Assembly: GCF_000143415.4 (NCBI RefSeq)
Contig: NW_003314316.1
Coordinates: 1,139,173-1,203,172, forward strand
Direction: 5' to 3'
Source of the DNA: Selaginella moellendorffii
Taxonomy: Eukaryota; Streptophyta; Lycopodiopsida; Selaginellales; Selaginellaceae
Length of the DNA stretch: 64,000 nucleotides
The position numbers were made by a program, and so were the translations under genes. The notes beneath the pieces are model-generated. The model made no database searches. It saw only the letters and a program-made list of their open reading frames with translations, and was not told the origin of the DNA. Below, in pieces: positions 18,806 to 32,140 of this stretch (position 1 is the stretch's first letter; each line of letters opens with the position of its first letter).

Positions 18806-21761
18806 ATGGAATCATCCCATTCACTCAATAGCTACAGCCTCCTTATCTCTTCCTTGCTCTTGGCACTCTTCTTTTCATGCATTGCAACTCAATGTTCAGA
18901 TGATCCAAAGGTGTACATTGTGTACATGGGTGCTGCTGATGAGCATCACAGCCACTTGCTGTCTAGCCACCACGCACAAATGCTCGCATCTGTCTCCAAC
19001 AGGTGAAATCAGTCACAATGCATCCAAATGCCCAGCATATAAAATATCTATAGATTCTATAGCTGTTTGTGTTCTTTTGTGTTCTAATTATTATTTGCTT
19101 TTTTGTATTGTGCTGTGGCAGGAGTGTGGAATCAGCTATGGAAACTATTGTCCACAGCTACACCCGAGCCATCAATGGCTTTGCCGCAAAGATGCTCCCC
19201 AGCCAAGCATCTATGCTACAACGTAAATTCCACCACTTTCTCTGCTGTTTCATAACACATACATACACTGAAATTTCACATTTCATATGGTTTTCTCCAT
19301 GAACTATATAGAGATGCCGGGCGTGGTTTCCGTGTTTGAGGACTACACAGTGTCCCTCCAGACAACCCGTTCTATAAACTTCATAGGGCTGGAGGACGCA
19401 TCCGGAAACACTGCAGCAAACTCGCTATGGAAGAAAACAATGGGCGAAAACATGATAATTGGCGTACTGGACTCGGGTATATGCCAATCCCCGATTCGAA
19501 TCTTTCTTTAAATCTCCCGCATTTTCTTCTAGGTGTCTGGCCAGAGTCGGCGAGCTTCAGCGACGCCGGGCTGCCGGCTTCCCTTCCTGCGAAGTGGCAC
19601 GGAAGCTGTGCGTCGAGCGCCTCCTTCACATGCAACAGGTAACGCGGATTAGATCTCTCGATCGATCGTTTCATCGAGTCGACGTAGGGATTGCTTCTTT
19701 TGTATTGCTGCTGGAGATTTCGCTGATGGCGCTTGCAGGAAAGTAATTGGCGCGCGGTACTATGGCTTTTCCGGCGGCAGCCCCCTGAATCCTCGCGATG
19801 TAACTGGGCATGGATCTCATGTCTCCTCCATAGCAGCGGGAGCTCGTGTGGCCGGCGTTGACGACTTAGGGCTCGCCAGAGGCACCGCAAAGGGCGTCGC
19901 GCCCCAGGCTCGAATTGCCGTGTACAAGATCTGCTGGGCGGAGAAGTGCGCGGGAGCCGATGTTCTCAAGGGCTGGGACGATGCGATTGGCGATGGCGTG
20001 GACGTGATCAATTACTCGGTGGGAAACTCAAACAGTCCCTACTGGTCTGACGTTGCCTCCATCGGTGGCTTCCATGCCGTGCGGAAAGGGGTCGTGGTGG
20101 TCGCAGCTGCTGCAAATGGTGGCATCGGCTGTGTTGTACAGAACACTGCGCCGTGGGTGACGACGGTCGCTGCGAGCACGATCGATCGACGCTTCCCGAG
20201 TAACGTCGTCCTGGGAGATGGTTCAGTATACCAAGTAAGTTCTCTCCGCGAATTTTTCTTTCCTTTGCTCACTTCTTGTTCAGGGATCAAGCATCAACAA
20301 CATTAGTCTCGGCAATAGTTTTTATCCTCTGGTGAATGGACGGGACATTCCTGCGAAGCCCACAACTTCACCCGAAAGGCAAGCTTGTATTGTTACTCTT
20401 TCTTGCTTGACTGGTTTTTCTCTTTCTCTCATTGTGTAGTGCTATGGGCTGCTCGCCTGGAGCTCTTGATCCTGCCAAAGCCCAGGGAAAGATAGTTCTT
20501 TGCGGCCCTCCATCCGTGGATTTCAAAGATATCGCTGATGGATTGAAGGCTATTGGTGCAGTTGGGTTTATTATGGGAAACGATGCAGATGGCAAGGAGA
20601 GATTGCTGTCACTCAGATTCACGATGCCTGCTACTGAAGTTGGAAACACAGCTGCAAATTCTATTTCTTCCTACATCAAGTCAAGCAGGTAAATAAGTTT
20701 TGCTTTGAAAATTCGATTACTCGATCACGAGGTGTCTTGTAGGAATCCAACCGCAAAGATTATACCGCCAACAACAGTGATTAATCAGAAGCCATCGCCC
20801 ATGATGGGAATCTTCTCTTGTAAAGGTCCCAACCCTGTTGTCTCAGACATTCTCAAGGTCTGTGCCATGCAGATTGTATATGTTCAGTGATTAACGGTGT
20901 TTGTGCGAGTGGAAAAACAGCCAGACGTAACAGCTCCAGGCGTGGACATCCTTGCCGCATGGTCAGAAGCAGCTGATAAGCCACCTCTCAAGTATAAGTT
21001 CGCCAGTGGAACATCAATGGCCAGTCCCCATGTTGCAGGCTTAAGCACACTTCTCAAATCCTTGCATTCTGATTGGAGTCCAGCAGCGATCAAGTCTGCG
21101 ATCATGACCACAGGTATCTTAAAAGCTGCCGAGATTTTTTAGCATTGTAAACTTACAGTTCTAATCCATCACCACAGCTTACACGCAAGACAACACCGGG
21201 AAGACAATTCTCGACGGTGACTATGACGTCGCTGGTCCCTTCAACTATGGATCAGGACACATCAATCCGGTTGCAGCAGCGGATCCGGGGCTTGTTTACG
21301 ATGCAGGAAAGCAGGACTACGTCGCTTTCTTGTGCAACATTGGCTTCTCGGCAGGACAGATCCAAGCTATGACTGGAGAACCTGGTAACTGTCCTGCCAC
21401 CAGAGGCCGAGGCAGCGACTTAAACTACCCGTCAGTGACGCTCACCAATCTGGCCAGAGGGGCAGCAGTGACGAGAACTCTCACCAGTGTCAGCGATTCG
21501 CCAAGCACGTATAGCATTGGTATAACTCCACCGAGCGGGATCAGTGTTACTGTCAATCCAACGAGCTTGACGTTCAGCAAGAAGGGGGAACAAAAGACGT
21601 TCACGCTCAACTTCGTTGTGAACTATGATTTCCTGCCTCGACAGTACGTGTATGGTGAGTATGTGTGGTATGACAACACGCACACTGTTCGCAGCCCGAT
21701 TGTGGTCAATGCGGTGAGTCGCCTTGCAATCGGGGAAGAGAAATTGGTTTCTGAGATTTGA
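18806..21761 (+). CDS. Subtilisin-like serine protease (S8 family, plant subtilase)
   Basis: Ten exons: 18806-19002, 19122-19222, 19312-19476, 19533-19638, 19739-20234, 20284-20378, 20440-20688, 20743-20857, 20921-21113 and 21178-21761; 766 residues, the usual size. Order of parts: signal peptide ([14 protein letters not shown]), I9 propeptide (VYIVYMG to VVSVFED), catalytic Asp in IIGVLDSG, His in GHGSHVSS, oxyanion Asn in AAANGG, protease-associated insert (GKIVLCG region), catalytic Ser in [11 protein letters not shown], and a C-terminal Fn3-like domain. All triad residues are present, so the enzyme should be active; it would be secreted to the apoplast after propeptide removal. The sixth intron uses a GC donor (GAAAG then GCAAG). 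Decayed relatives lie at 48095-48800. The substrate is unknown. Confidence 0.92.
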
Positions 21762-23890
21762 CGGAAGGTATCATGGTACTACTATATTTTCATGCTACAG
21801 GGAACAAAGGAAGTAATAAACATGATATGTATCAAACACTAAGCATAATGTTCCTTCAAACGGAAAAAGACTTTGAAGAACGGCAGAGAGGCTTTAAAAA
21901 TTCTTTAAAGTCACAAAAAAATCGGAGCTGAGTTTTGAGATGTCAAAACCATTCTGCCAAAACTTACCAGGCCTCAATCGAAAGAGTGGAAGTTTTTCTC
22001 TCTGGCAGCGATTTTGACATGTCACTCAAAGCGGGATGTAATTCAGGAAGATGCATGAGCTTTACATTTTCAAATTCCACTTCCCCATTCTCTGGCCTCT
22101 TGGAAACATGTGGTTCTTGTTTGTTTGTCACCAACTTCTACATAGATCATTATGTACCGTTGTAAAAACTATACATGTGGCATGTCATCCAGGTTAGGGT
22201 TTGTGCGATGGCGCTTTGGCGCGATCGATGGCGCGCTGTGGTGCTGGTGATGGCTGGAATGCGCATTCCTGATTGCATCGCGCTCGTCCTCTCGTTGGTA
22301 TTGGATCTTTCTGCTGCTGTTGCTAATCGATTTTGGTACTAGGGAGCTCTCGGATCGGATTATCTGGATGTGATGTCGATTGCTAGGTAAGTTCCTCATG
22401 CCCTCAATCTCTCTAGGATTGCATGGAGTCAGTCTTGTGTGTGATGATTGTCGATCAATGCGTGCTTTTCCTTGCCTGTATTCTTCTTTTTCTTCGCATT
22501 CTTTGCCTCGCTTTGAGTTGAGGCTCGAGAAAGAAAGAGAGAGTTTTAAGAGAGTTCTTCTTGCCTTGATATATGATAGTGATTATCCAAATTCTCCAGT
22601 TGCTGAAGAGGTTAAAGTTTCGCTCACTCAATTAGTGATTTACATTCTAGTTGCAATGGTGCGAGGCAAGATGAGCAAACCTGGCAGCAATGGTGGCATC
22701 CACACCCATGCATGCCGATAATCCACTTTTCTCCTTGACGATTTGCTACTTGATCAAGGCTTTGGAAGCTAGCTAAGCTTTGGTTTCTTTCTCAGTGTAC
22801 GCAATGTGTATTTGGACGAGCATGGCATTTAGCTACCTTGGAAGGAGTTTTGACAACGCCCTGAGATTGCTATCCACTCTTGCTCTTAGCATGACTCGCT
22901 GGAAGTTCCTGGCTCTCACTGTAAGTTTTCTCTTGAGTTTTCCAGGCTCTTTTTGTTTTTTAGTGCTAGTGGAGATGCTGTACATGCGCAAGCAGCTCAA
23001 CGCCATCTCCTGTGACATTGTTCGCCATTGGTATCAGATAGCTCACTTTACTCCCTTTTTTCTGCAGTTCTTGGTTGATGATCCATGGCAGCTTGTTTCT
23101 TTGGTGCAGAATTTATTGTCTCTCAAGGAAGGCTGAGATGCTGAAGTAAAGAAGGCATACCCGAGCAAAGGAGTCATTCCAGCCCGACTTTGATCCGGTA
23201 ATGTTGCAGAACTATGACAAGCGTCTGTGATAGATGGTTTCCTGCGTCCTCATGTTCTAGCAGCACAGTCGAATGCCTTTGCTGTCGGAGATGATGGAAG
23301 AAGAAGAGCCCGAGAAGGCCGAGCTTGAGAACAAACTCGTGAAGACTAGGAAAGTAAGTTCCTCTTGTGGAACTAGAGTTTGTTCTCTTTTCTCTCGTGG
23401 AACTATACTAAATCTCTCTCTTTGTCACAGCCACATCTACATGAATTGCAACACCAGCATGCATTGAGGAGAGATGTGGCCTCAACACCAAAGCCAAGGA
23501 AGCTCGGATAAACACCAAGTCTAACAGCGCTCAAGCCGGATTGACAGAAAGCAGTGGAGCTGCCAGGTACCATCACCCTCAGTAGTGAAGCACTTCTCAT
23601 GGCTCTAGCTTGCGGCTTCATCAACATGTAGTTCTTGAGAGGTACCTCTTTTCACTCTTCCTCGAAAATCCTTTCATAGTTGTGCTGATCCGTCACTTCC
23701 TTTTCTACAGGAACGCCTCTCTCAGTCTTTCCCAGAACAGATCAACCGAGCAGGCACTTGCCCAGCACCGCCAGCACCGCACCCCACCCAGCTGCCAGCC
23801 GCCAGCGCAGCACCGCAGCTCCGCAGCTCCATGCCGCCCCCGGATTAACAAGTCGAATTATAAGTTTAATTATAAGTCTAATTGTATTTG
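21762..23890. other. Region without an assigned gene; weak exon-like pieces
   Basis: Base composition is higher in GC than the repeats, with several good splice-like signals (for example 22921 and 23354), and a short ORF starting at 22208 with a leader resembling 5' ends of local genes. Pieces such as VEMLYMRKQLNAI (about 22970) and EEEEPEKAELENKLVKTRK (about 23285) do not connect into one frame and match no family I recognise. It could be a pseudogene or non-coding transcript. 23750-23835 is a CAGCACCG-rich low-complexity tract. Confidence 0.4.
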
Positions 23891-24974
23891 ACTTAGCACA
23901 ACTTCAATTATAACTCTCATTTTGAGCCAAAAAAGCTCCGTGTGATTATCCTAAGATTACTATGACATAGCCTTAGCTAGGGGCATGAAACCATACACAC
24001 ACCATCTTAATCAGCACCCCTAATTACCTCTCACTCATACTAGATTTATTATAAAATCTTCTAGCATGCTTGTTTTCAGTATAAGCTGTATATCTCATTG
24101 CAGCACCGATGTCTAAGTGCCCATCTTGGAACTGCCACCCAGCTACAAACTTCCTTTGCAAGCAAGGCAACACTGTACCACAGAAACTACCTTAATCTCC
24201 ACCACCATTAGTCTTGCACAAGATGGGCTCTTGCTACCTTTGCCTCTAATCATGATAGTGTGTGTGGATGCTACCAAATTTTGATCTTGATCAAGCAAGG
24301 GAGAGAGGTTAACAATTGTTCCCTACCAACTAGGCACCCATGACCCCCCAAAAACATGTATAATATAGAACTTCAGATAACTTAGTTGCTTTAACTGATA
24401 GCACATTCTTTTGTGCCACAGGGACCAAGAGTGATAAGAAAATCAATTTATGTTGTGGTCTCATGCCTCTAGTTCGCCATTGCAAGACCCCCAAAAAGAT
24501 GTATTATTATTTCTTTAAGTGTTTAATATTGTGCTATGTTAGAATATGGTTTTCTCCTTTAAATCTCAAAAACCAGGTTTCTTCCCTATATACAATAGCC
24601 CAAACATATGAAGCATCGATTGAACAGGAAATGTTCAAAAGGATGTTGGATGAAGAGGGAAACTTACACAGCGACTCACCACATTGTGAATGTTACTAAT
24701 GCAATAATATCGAGCTATACCAATCCTGAACATGCTTAGTGAATCACTAACACTAGCGAGAGTTTTCATCACTATTCCAGATTGGTGAGTGTCACTGATA
24801 GATAGTTTAGGTTGGTTCCTTAGTCTCTAATGGCAGGACATGTCTCGGGTTTCTAATGCCCTACCAAGCCAATGTTGCATAAGAAAGTGTTATATTCCTT
24901 CTCTTCTGTGGCATAAACAAGCCCAGGTTGATGTGTTTACCTAGTGATTCAATATACTTCAGTAGAGGTTTAAA
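23891..24974. other. AT-rich intergenic sequence
   Basis: No convincing coding or repeat structure was recognised. Confidence 0.4.
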
Positions 24975-25100
24975 TTGGGAGTTTCCCATCTACTTGCTTC
25001 AAGCACTTAAGAAATCTCTATAGATCCAAGCATAATATAACTATTATATGGAATATCCTCACTCTAAGAATATTCCGGAATCTTACTCTCCCAGGGGCAA
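24975..25100. repeat. Left copy of a direct repeat, possibly LTR remnant
   Basis: Shares with 30535-30665 the segments TACTTGCT, AAGAAATCT and (T)TAAGAATATTCC(T)GGAATCT in the same order and orientation. They bracket about 5.5 kb of minus-strand retroelement remnant, so they may be decayed LTRs. Similarity was judged by eye only. Confidence 0.4.
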
Positions 25101-26055
25101 CAACCTGGCAAAAAAAAAACCATGACCTACAACTGTATAAACTTGTGGCCAAAAAGTGAAAGCAAATGCCCAATAGAAGTAATTGGAGAAGGAAGAATAA
25201 AAGTAAAAAGGATAAAGGTGTGAAGTTTGAAGACAGAGGAGAAAATTTAATAATCAAATTAAACCCAAGATTCAAGAAGAAAAACAAGAGAAAAGTGAGA
25301 AAAAGAGAAGAACAACTAAGTAAACACAAAAGAAAGAAAAGAAACAAAAGAAAAAGAAAAACCAAGGTCTAGTGAAGAGATTTAGACCTAAATTACACCC
25401 CCCAAAGTTCTCAAACCTTTAAAAGTACCAAAATCTCCTTAAAGCTTTGCCATGAAATGGAATTGCATTGCTCAATAGTGGTAAGTGCAAAAAGTGGGAG
25501 GATATAAAAAATAGATGGAAAGGAAAGTGCCTCAAGGTGCTTGATCAAAAAGAATGTTAGCCACAAGGTGAGATAAAGAGCTCTCCAAAAAATGCCAACT
25601 GGATTGTATCAAAAGCTAGAAGTCTACAACAATATGCAGTGCAAGTTGGCTCTTCATCTATAGAACTGCTGTTAATTGGGAAAGCATGCCTAAAACAGAT
25701 CTAGATGCCTTTTGCACTAGGCCCAACCAATCATTAAAAGACTTTGCTTCACTACTATAAGTATCAAAATATGGATAGAATTGTTGCTAGAACGTGGAGA
25801 AGAAAGAGATTCTCCTACTGAAACTTGGCTGAACGGTGGAGGCTGTCTCTGTAAAGACTCTGTGCCTATAAACCATTTTGTCAAGCTAAACTGTGGTACC
25901 AAATGAAAAGATGGACAAGGCAACTACTGGATAGATGGGCAATGGTGTAAGATGTAAAGCCCAAGGGGAATCAGAACTTCGGAAACTTGAGCTTCTGGAC
26001 AAATAAAATCAATACCACCTCAAGAGCTACAACCCAAGCAAGAGGCTACTTCTAA

Positions 26056-26155
26056 NNNNNNNNNNNNNNNNNNNNNNNNNNNNNNNNNNNNNNNNNNNNN
26101 NNNNNNNNNNNNNNNNNNNNNNNNNNNNNNNNNNNNNNNNNNNNNNNNNNNNNNN
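26056..26155. other. Assembly gap (100 N)
   Basis: Exactly 100 N, which usually denotes a gap of unknown size. Confidence 0.99.
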
Positions 26156-29100
26156 AAGAAAGAAAGAACAAAGATTGAAGTTGGGAGTTCAAAGTTGTTG
26201 TAAATGTCCTATAGGTGTCCTAGGAACCTGCACCACTATCCCAAAAGTTGAATTGAGTGCAGTTGGATGATGAACCAAGGCGCTGATGAGAAGCTGAAGA
26301 TGTCCTAAATGCATGACGTGGTGTCTCCCCCGAAAGGTATATTACACACTAGCACGTCGAGATCACAAAGCTGGAGGAAACGTGCTCCACCTATTGTGCT
26401 GAGTAGAAGACAAGTGCCTATGTGCTCTCTAAGAGCTGGGAGTCTCACTAAGCAAGCACTGAAGGTGTGAAAAGATCCTAGGATTCTTGTGTCCACCACC
26501 TTAGTCACTAAGCGGATAAATTGCTTTAAACAAGGCCTGAATATTGCTCCAAGTTGGAATAGAAAAACTTGCTGGAACCTTGTGGCATCCCTAGCTTTGT
26601 GAGCCCAAAACTCACATGCAACACATCCAAAGTCTCTGCTAATGGATGAAGAATGTCAAGAGGAGAGTCTCTTGAGAGTCACCATGAAGAGCTAGTGCAA
26701 AAAGCATAGGCAAAAAACTCTCCCCTTGTGATGGAAGCTCAAAAGTGTCCATATGTTAGTAAACAAGAGAACATAGGAGCACAAAAGCTGGCCTTAAGTG
26801 AAAACTCCTTTGCAGTAATGCCTAGCAATAAAAGAAGATCATTGACTTCAAGAGAAAATAGTGTGCATCTGGCCTAGGGATCATCATAACCTCCTCCACT
26901 AAGTCTGGTATGAACACAACCTTAAATAAAAAGGTCATAGTCTCAAAAGAACTCTGGGTGGCATGACCTCCACATGAGTACTCTAAAGCTCTTCTACTGG
27001 TTATAGAAGCAAAATCATGCCTAGGTCAGTTGTTGTCTCCAAATCCTTTATAGTAGGCAATTGGGGAATCTACCAAATCTTTGGTATATCTTGTGACTGG
27101 CTAGTCCTAAATGCATTCTAAATAGATGAGTATAGATAGGAGCAACCCTAAGATGATATTGTCGAGCTAGTGTGGAAGACAGCAATTGTGTTCCATTCCA
27201 CCATCTTAATCTTTAGTAGTTGTGCAATAGAAGGAGTTTGCAACAAAGGCACATCCATCTGAGTATGTGATGGACCTGGAGGCTTTGGTATGGAGTCCTT
27301 TTTATCTCTCTAAGAACACTTCAACATTGGGTCATCATAGAGTTCCAGCTTGGGTAAGCTCTCATAGTAAAGAAGCTTTGGGAAAACCACTGAAAGATCA
27401 TCATATATTGGTGGCTCTGCCTCAACGGTGTTCACAGCCTTAGGCTGCTCAAATTGAAGACGTTAGCCATGCCTCATTGAGAAGAATTGTAGAATGCTAC
27501 CTGTTGGAAATTATCATACTGCCTAAATGTCATTTTGACTCATAATCCATTGCTTCATGCCAAGCGCTACCAAGGATGACTTGGTCTCCACTGTGGGATG
27601 CTCTAGCAGACTCATAATCCAAGACTAGGAAATCCACCATGGCCTCCACAACATGAACGTAAGTGCATATGCTGCAGCAAATGCTTATTAGTGTTAGAAG
27701 CACTGTATGATCAGCAAAGGTTTTCAGCATAATTGCCATGGTAGAATTCGCATTGCTTGACTCTGGCTCTAGGAGTAGCGTCATGTCACTTAATACATTA
27801 TCTTGGCTTGGATATCTCTTCAAAAACCTGTCCAGCTATTGTGATTGGAGCAATGGATCCAAGATTATCAGAGTCTCCACCAGTTGTACAACCACATTAG
27901 AAGTGTTGGAGGAGCCCTAGAGTCAGCTTGAAGGTGAGAAAACTGATCCAACTGATCAGCCAAACTTGGAATAAATTTGAGCAAGTCTTTGAGTGAAACT
28001 ATAAAGTTAAGCACCTGGATTTACTCCAAAGATGAGTTGGAAGTATCTCCATATCCTAGAAAGCAAGAACACTCTTCTGTAAATCATGAGGAAAAATCCT
28101 TGTTTTTTGAGAAGCTGTAGCAGGAACTGTAGATGTCATTGCAGATGTATTTGGAAAGGGCATCTGCACTGCTGTAAGTGGAGATGGTGCAGCAATTGGT
28201 GTTGGTTCCTAATCAAGCTCAATAGAAACTAGGATCTTCTTCTTCTTGCCTTGTGTCACAGTTGCAATGGTCTCCTCCATCATGAACTCCACTTGTGCAA
28301 AAGCCTTGCCATGATCTTGTACTTCAATGGCTTTTTGTTGCAACCTAGCCTGGTAGGTACTCTCTCCTAAACCCTAAACCGGAAAGGAGGAACAAGATTG
28401 TGCCCTGGAAATGGCATAAACAACATCAGAAGGTGACAGACCAAAGCTCTCTCTCAAAGAAATGTCAAGTTCTCAATCTCCATTGTATGTGCAGATGTTT
28501 AAGTGATGTCACTTACCTTTGCTGAATCCCTAGCTTCAGCCCACTCACATAAGCAGAGATGGGGACATTCTCATCCTTCATTGGCTCTTTTGCTTAGTAG
28601 ATCTTCCAATAGAGCTTGAAGCATGTCATAATCAAAGAAGGCATTATCACCTTGCCAAAGAAGAAAGAGTTCATAAGGTAGCTATTGCATGTCTTTTCAA
28701 TCTCGAATGCCTTAAGAATCTCGAATGCCTTACGAAAGGAAGCCAACAATCTAGACAAGACCTTGCACTCCACCTCTATCAAAGCTCTCACCCAGGCCTG
28801 TGCTTTGCCCATCAAAGATTGTGCAAACTCCAAGCATCATGTCACATCGCCTAAGATGTGATTGGATGCATAATATTGCAAGAATTTGTCGATATGATTC
28901 TGTGGGAGAAGTCCCAAGGTTGGACTGAAGAGAGGCAAGTCCATAGCATCTTGGCTATTCCATGTCGGAAAGAAAATGCCTAGGCTCAGTATCTGTGATA
29001 GAAGAAGAAGGCTGCTTGAAAACTCTTCTAGGGCATGCTTTAGAGGGATAAATCATATCTTGTGCTCTAAAGAACTGCTCCTCATCACACGGGCATGAAC

Positions 29101-30534
29101 CACAAATGCCCAAAGATGGCAAATGCCTAGCCACCTCAACCTTGATAAACAATCCTAAGTTGTCACTCTAATAACCAACCAAAAGTGGGAAATTTACCAG
29201 CTCTTGAAATAAACAAGAGTTAAAAACAAAAAACACTTCTCCAGCCTACTCTAGCTCTTGGACAAAATAAGTCTTAGAAAATCTGAGCAGAAAAGAGGTG
29301 AGTTCAAAAGGCAAGTCCACAAATGTGTAATCCGGCCTTTAACACCACCTCTGCAAGGATCAATATCTTCATCTAAAATTTCTGGAACTTAGATCAATTT
29401 CAAGGTTTTCTGTAGCTAACTGAGTGCCACATACTCAGGAATTTAGCTTGATTTCTAGCCACCTCAAGAATTCTTCGATCTTCTTAATGCACTTATATAT
29501 GTCTGCCAAAGGCATGTCAACCTTAGGGGTTTGGATATTGTTGTTGAAGAATTCTAGTACTACCTTATCTATTGTCCAAACCTCCATAAATAATTGATTA
29601 GCAGCTTGCCCTGTAGAATCCATAGCAACAAACTTACAGATTCTCAAACTCTATCCTACCACACTGATATAAAGTAGATCACCACCCAGCCACCCTCAAG
29701 CCCTCTGCGCCACTGCTCCACCTCCACCATGTCCAAAAACTGACTAAACTTAACTTGAGGAAGTTCCAAACTCCTCATAGACAGTGAGATTGGAGGGAGG
29801 TTAGGCTATTGCTCTAGCCGTGTCTCATGATCCCATTCTCCTTGCATCAAGTTGAAAAAGAGAAATAACATTAGATCTCTCAACTCACTAGACCAAAAAT
29901 TCACAAGACAATCCTCAAAAGAATGCTCTCATCAGATTATGAAGAAAAAGATCCAATAAATAGTTTCTAAAATTGTGAGACAAAGATAAAGTATTGCTCA
30001 ACCTTTAACAGTTGAAACACAATAAGATCTCACGAGAGAATGAATCAAATCAAGCAAGAGAAGAGCCTTGTGGAAACCTTGGGAGAAAATCTGCCAAGAA
30101 AAAGAAAGATCTGAAAAATTGGTAGTTTTAGAGAGTGTGAATTACTACAAAAGATGGTCATTTCTTGCACATTGCAAATCTTCTTGCATGCTGTGATTTT
30201 TATGTTAAGTTTGCAGATTTATGATACCAGAGGATAGAGAAGGATAAGATCTTCAGGCCCATCTACTTAATTTTCTATTAAACAAAAGTGGAGTGTGAGA
30301 ACAAGATTTTTCAGTACCTAAAGAAAAACTAACACAAGAGGAAATTCTGCTCAATGGCAATGAATGGCATACCTGAGAATGCTGATACAGCTTCCAGGGT
30401 GCTCATAAGTGCTAGGACATAGAAAACTGCTCAAATTCCTCTCAGTCTCACCAAAACAGGCCAAAAAAGGAAAAAAAGAAAGAAAGAAAAAGAGAGAATT
30501 GGCCCATCCTACCTTGGTTGCCATATAATGCATG
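26156..30534 (-). mobile_element. Heavily decayed retroelement interior (minus strand)
   Basis: The best clue is a minus-strand frame at 27530-27823 with VEAMVDFLVLDYES then VILGSAWHEAM, resembling the hydrophobic strand and ILG(R/x)PW segment of retroviral-type aspartic proteases in plant gypsy elements. Further minus ORFs (28594-28833, 28955-29152, 29435-29647) could be gag remains. No RT motif was found. The assignment is tentative. Confidence 0.4.
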
Positions 30535-30665
30535 TCTGGGTGCATTTACTTGCTCTAAGTGCTAAAGAACAAGAAATCTTTGTAGCTCAAAGCAAAGATA
30601 CAAGCATGAATGTAGGGGATGTGTTTCTCACACCTTAAGAATATTCCTGGAATCTCAATCCCTTC
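30535..30665. repeat. Right copy of the direct repeat, possibly LTR remnant
   Basis: Partner of 24975-25100. On the minus strand this would be the 5' side of the element, consistent with gag-like remains next to it and a protease-like piece further in. Confidence 0.4.
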
Positions 30666-30828
30666 AAGGTGGACTACAAAAAAATGAATCATTTCATATA
30701 TATATAAAAACAATAGAATACACTATCTTTTTTTGGCATTCTTGAATTATTATTAAAATCAAGAGGACAAGCACTTACTAGTAATGTAAGACTTTTTAAA
30801 CTTATAAACATTCATTATTAAAGTATTC

Positions 30829-31281
30829 TCACAAATAAACATCACAAGTAGTAAGCAAGACTGTTGATATATTTATTTGTGAATTTGTCTTTAAAAGTTC
30901 ATCCCTTCTATGTTCCACTTGTAAAACCATGGATCCATTATCTAGCGTAATTATACCTCCTGGGTAAAAATTGATAAGGCAACTAAACCAAATATCATAA
31001 ACAGCCTCTTTAAAGTTGTAATATGAATATTCGTTGAGGTCCCCAATGGTTAAAAAACAACCTAAAGTTCCAATTTGAGCTGTATATACCCCTTGTAAGT
31101 AATTATTAGAGGAATAACTATTCCATACTCTAGATAAACACCTACAATAATCATTAGGATCTGTTCTTATTGCTATTCTTCCAATACAATTTTGAAAGTG
31201 TCCAGTAGAGTAAGAATGAACCTCTTTGCAATAATAACAAAGGATTATAGTGATAGAAGTAAGAGATGTTAAGAATTCCAT
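30829..31281 (-). CDS. Orphan single-exon ORF, probable secreted Cys-containing protein
   Basis: A 150-residue uninterrupted frame in very AT-rich sequence full of decayed elements. It begins with a hydrophobic leader (MEFLTSLTSITIILCYYC) compatible with a signal peptide, and has Cys residues spaced through the rest (NCIGRI, DYCRCLSRVW, LGCFL, FSCLIN). The tail LDNGSMVLQVE faintly recalls the (L/Y)DGC(F/Y)LRYE end of Gnk2/DUF26 domains, but the Cys pattern does not fit well. It may be a captured gene, a young orphan or chance. No function is assigned. Confidence 0.4.
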   Translation of the reverse strand: MEFLTSLTSITIILCYYCKEVHSYSTGHFQNCIGRIAIRTDPNDYCRCLSRVWNSYSSNNYLQGVYTAQIGTLGCFLTIGDLNEYSYYNFKEAVYDIWFSCLINFYPGGIITLDNGSMVLQVEHRRDELLKTNSQINISTVLLTTCDVYL

Positions 31282-31964
31282 AGCAATAATATTAATTTTT
31301 TATATACAACAAAAGAATTCTTGAAAGTCCTATTGGAGCATCCAAATATACAAGAGCCTTTAAAGTATTCCCAAATTTGAAGAATTAACTTAGTTATTAT
31401 CATTGAAAGGAAAAAATGATGTTGAATTTTTTAGTATAGAAAAAATATTTGCAATTCCCACTTTTAAAGAGGATAGCCTTGTCAAATCAATGGCTATTTT
31501 CCTCCCTTTTTCATGTTAAAGTCCAAATTAGCGCTTGTTTTCCTCATTTCTTCTTTTATTCTTTGTCTTTTGTTCTTTTTCTTCTCTTTATTTTATTTCT
31601 TAAATTTTCTAGCTGAACAAAACTATGATTAGTAGCTCTATATGCTAAACCCTTAGTATATGGGACATACTAATGCATACCTCTAACATACCATCCTCAA
31701 GGTGCCTACAAGGATTCACATGGATGTAAACCTTGAATTTGTGCATTCAACACCAAAGTCAAAACTCCAAAGCATATGCAAAATCAAAGTAAGTCAATTC
31801 TTAAACAAGCCTTCATTTACTTGGTTACTATTGTGAGCCAACTTCAAATACCAATGGAAACACTTAAAGCTTTTAAGCATATGGTGTATTTCCCCAAGAT
31901 TATATGCTCAAGAAGTGAGTTGTGATAAGAGCATTATATTTATACGCACAAAATTATTATGCAT
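31282..31964. other. AT-rich intergenic sequence
   Basis: Nothing recognised apart from poly-T/C-rich stretches around 31520-31610. Confidence 0.4.
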
Positions 31965-32140
31965 TGTGAGGTCCAAGTGTATGGCTACGATGCCTTATAC
32001 TAATATTAGCATAATGGGATTTTGGTAGGTGTCAGATTGGTTTCAATCCGGACCACTTGCTCTTGTATATAAACTAGGGTTTTTGGGTTAATTGATATAC
32101 ACATTTTCTATATTCCCTTTTAATATTCTAAACACTCACA
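31965..32140 (+). repeat. 5' LTR of the 4.2-kb gypsy element
   Basis: 176 bp, starting TGTGAGGTCCAAGTGT and ending AACACTCACA; TATATAA promoter-like sequence at about 32076. Same length and ends as the partner at 35972-36147. Confidence 0.9.

Noticed and set aside
22200-23470. A possible multi-exon gene between the subtilase and the repeats
   Set aside because: Splice-like signals exist but candidate exons do not join in one frame and no domain is recognisable; reported only as an unassigned region.
24975-30665. Intact LTR retrotransposon bounded by the direct repeats
   Set aside because: Repeats are short and diverged, no RT or primer-binding site was found, and a gap lies inside; kept only as a tentative remnant.
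30829-31281. Gnk2/DUF26 domain in the orphan ORF
   Set aside because: Only the C-terminal block is faintly similar and the C-X8-C-X2-C signature is missing.
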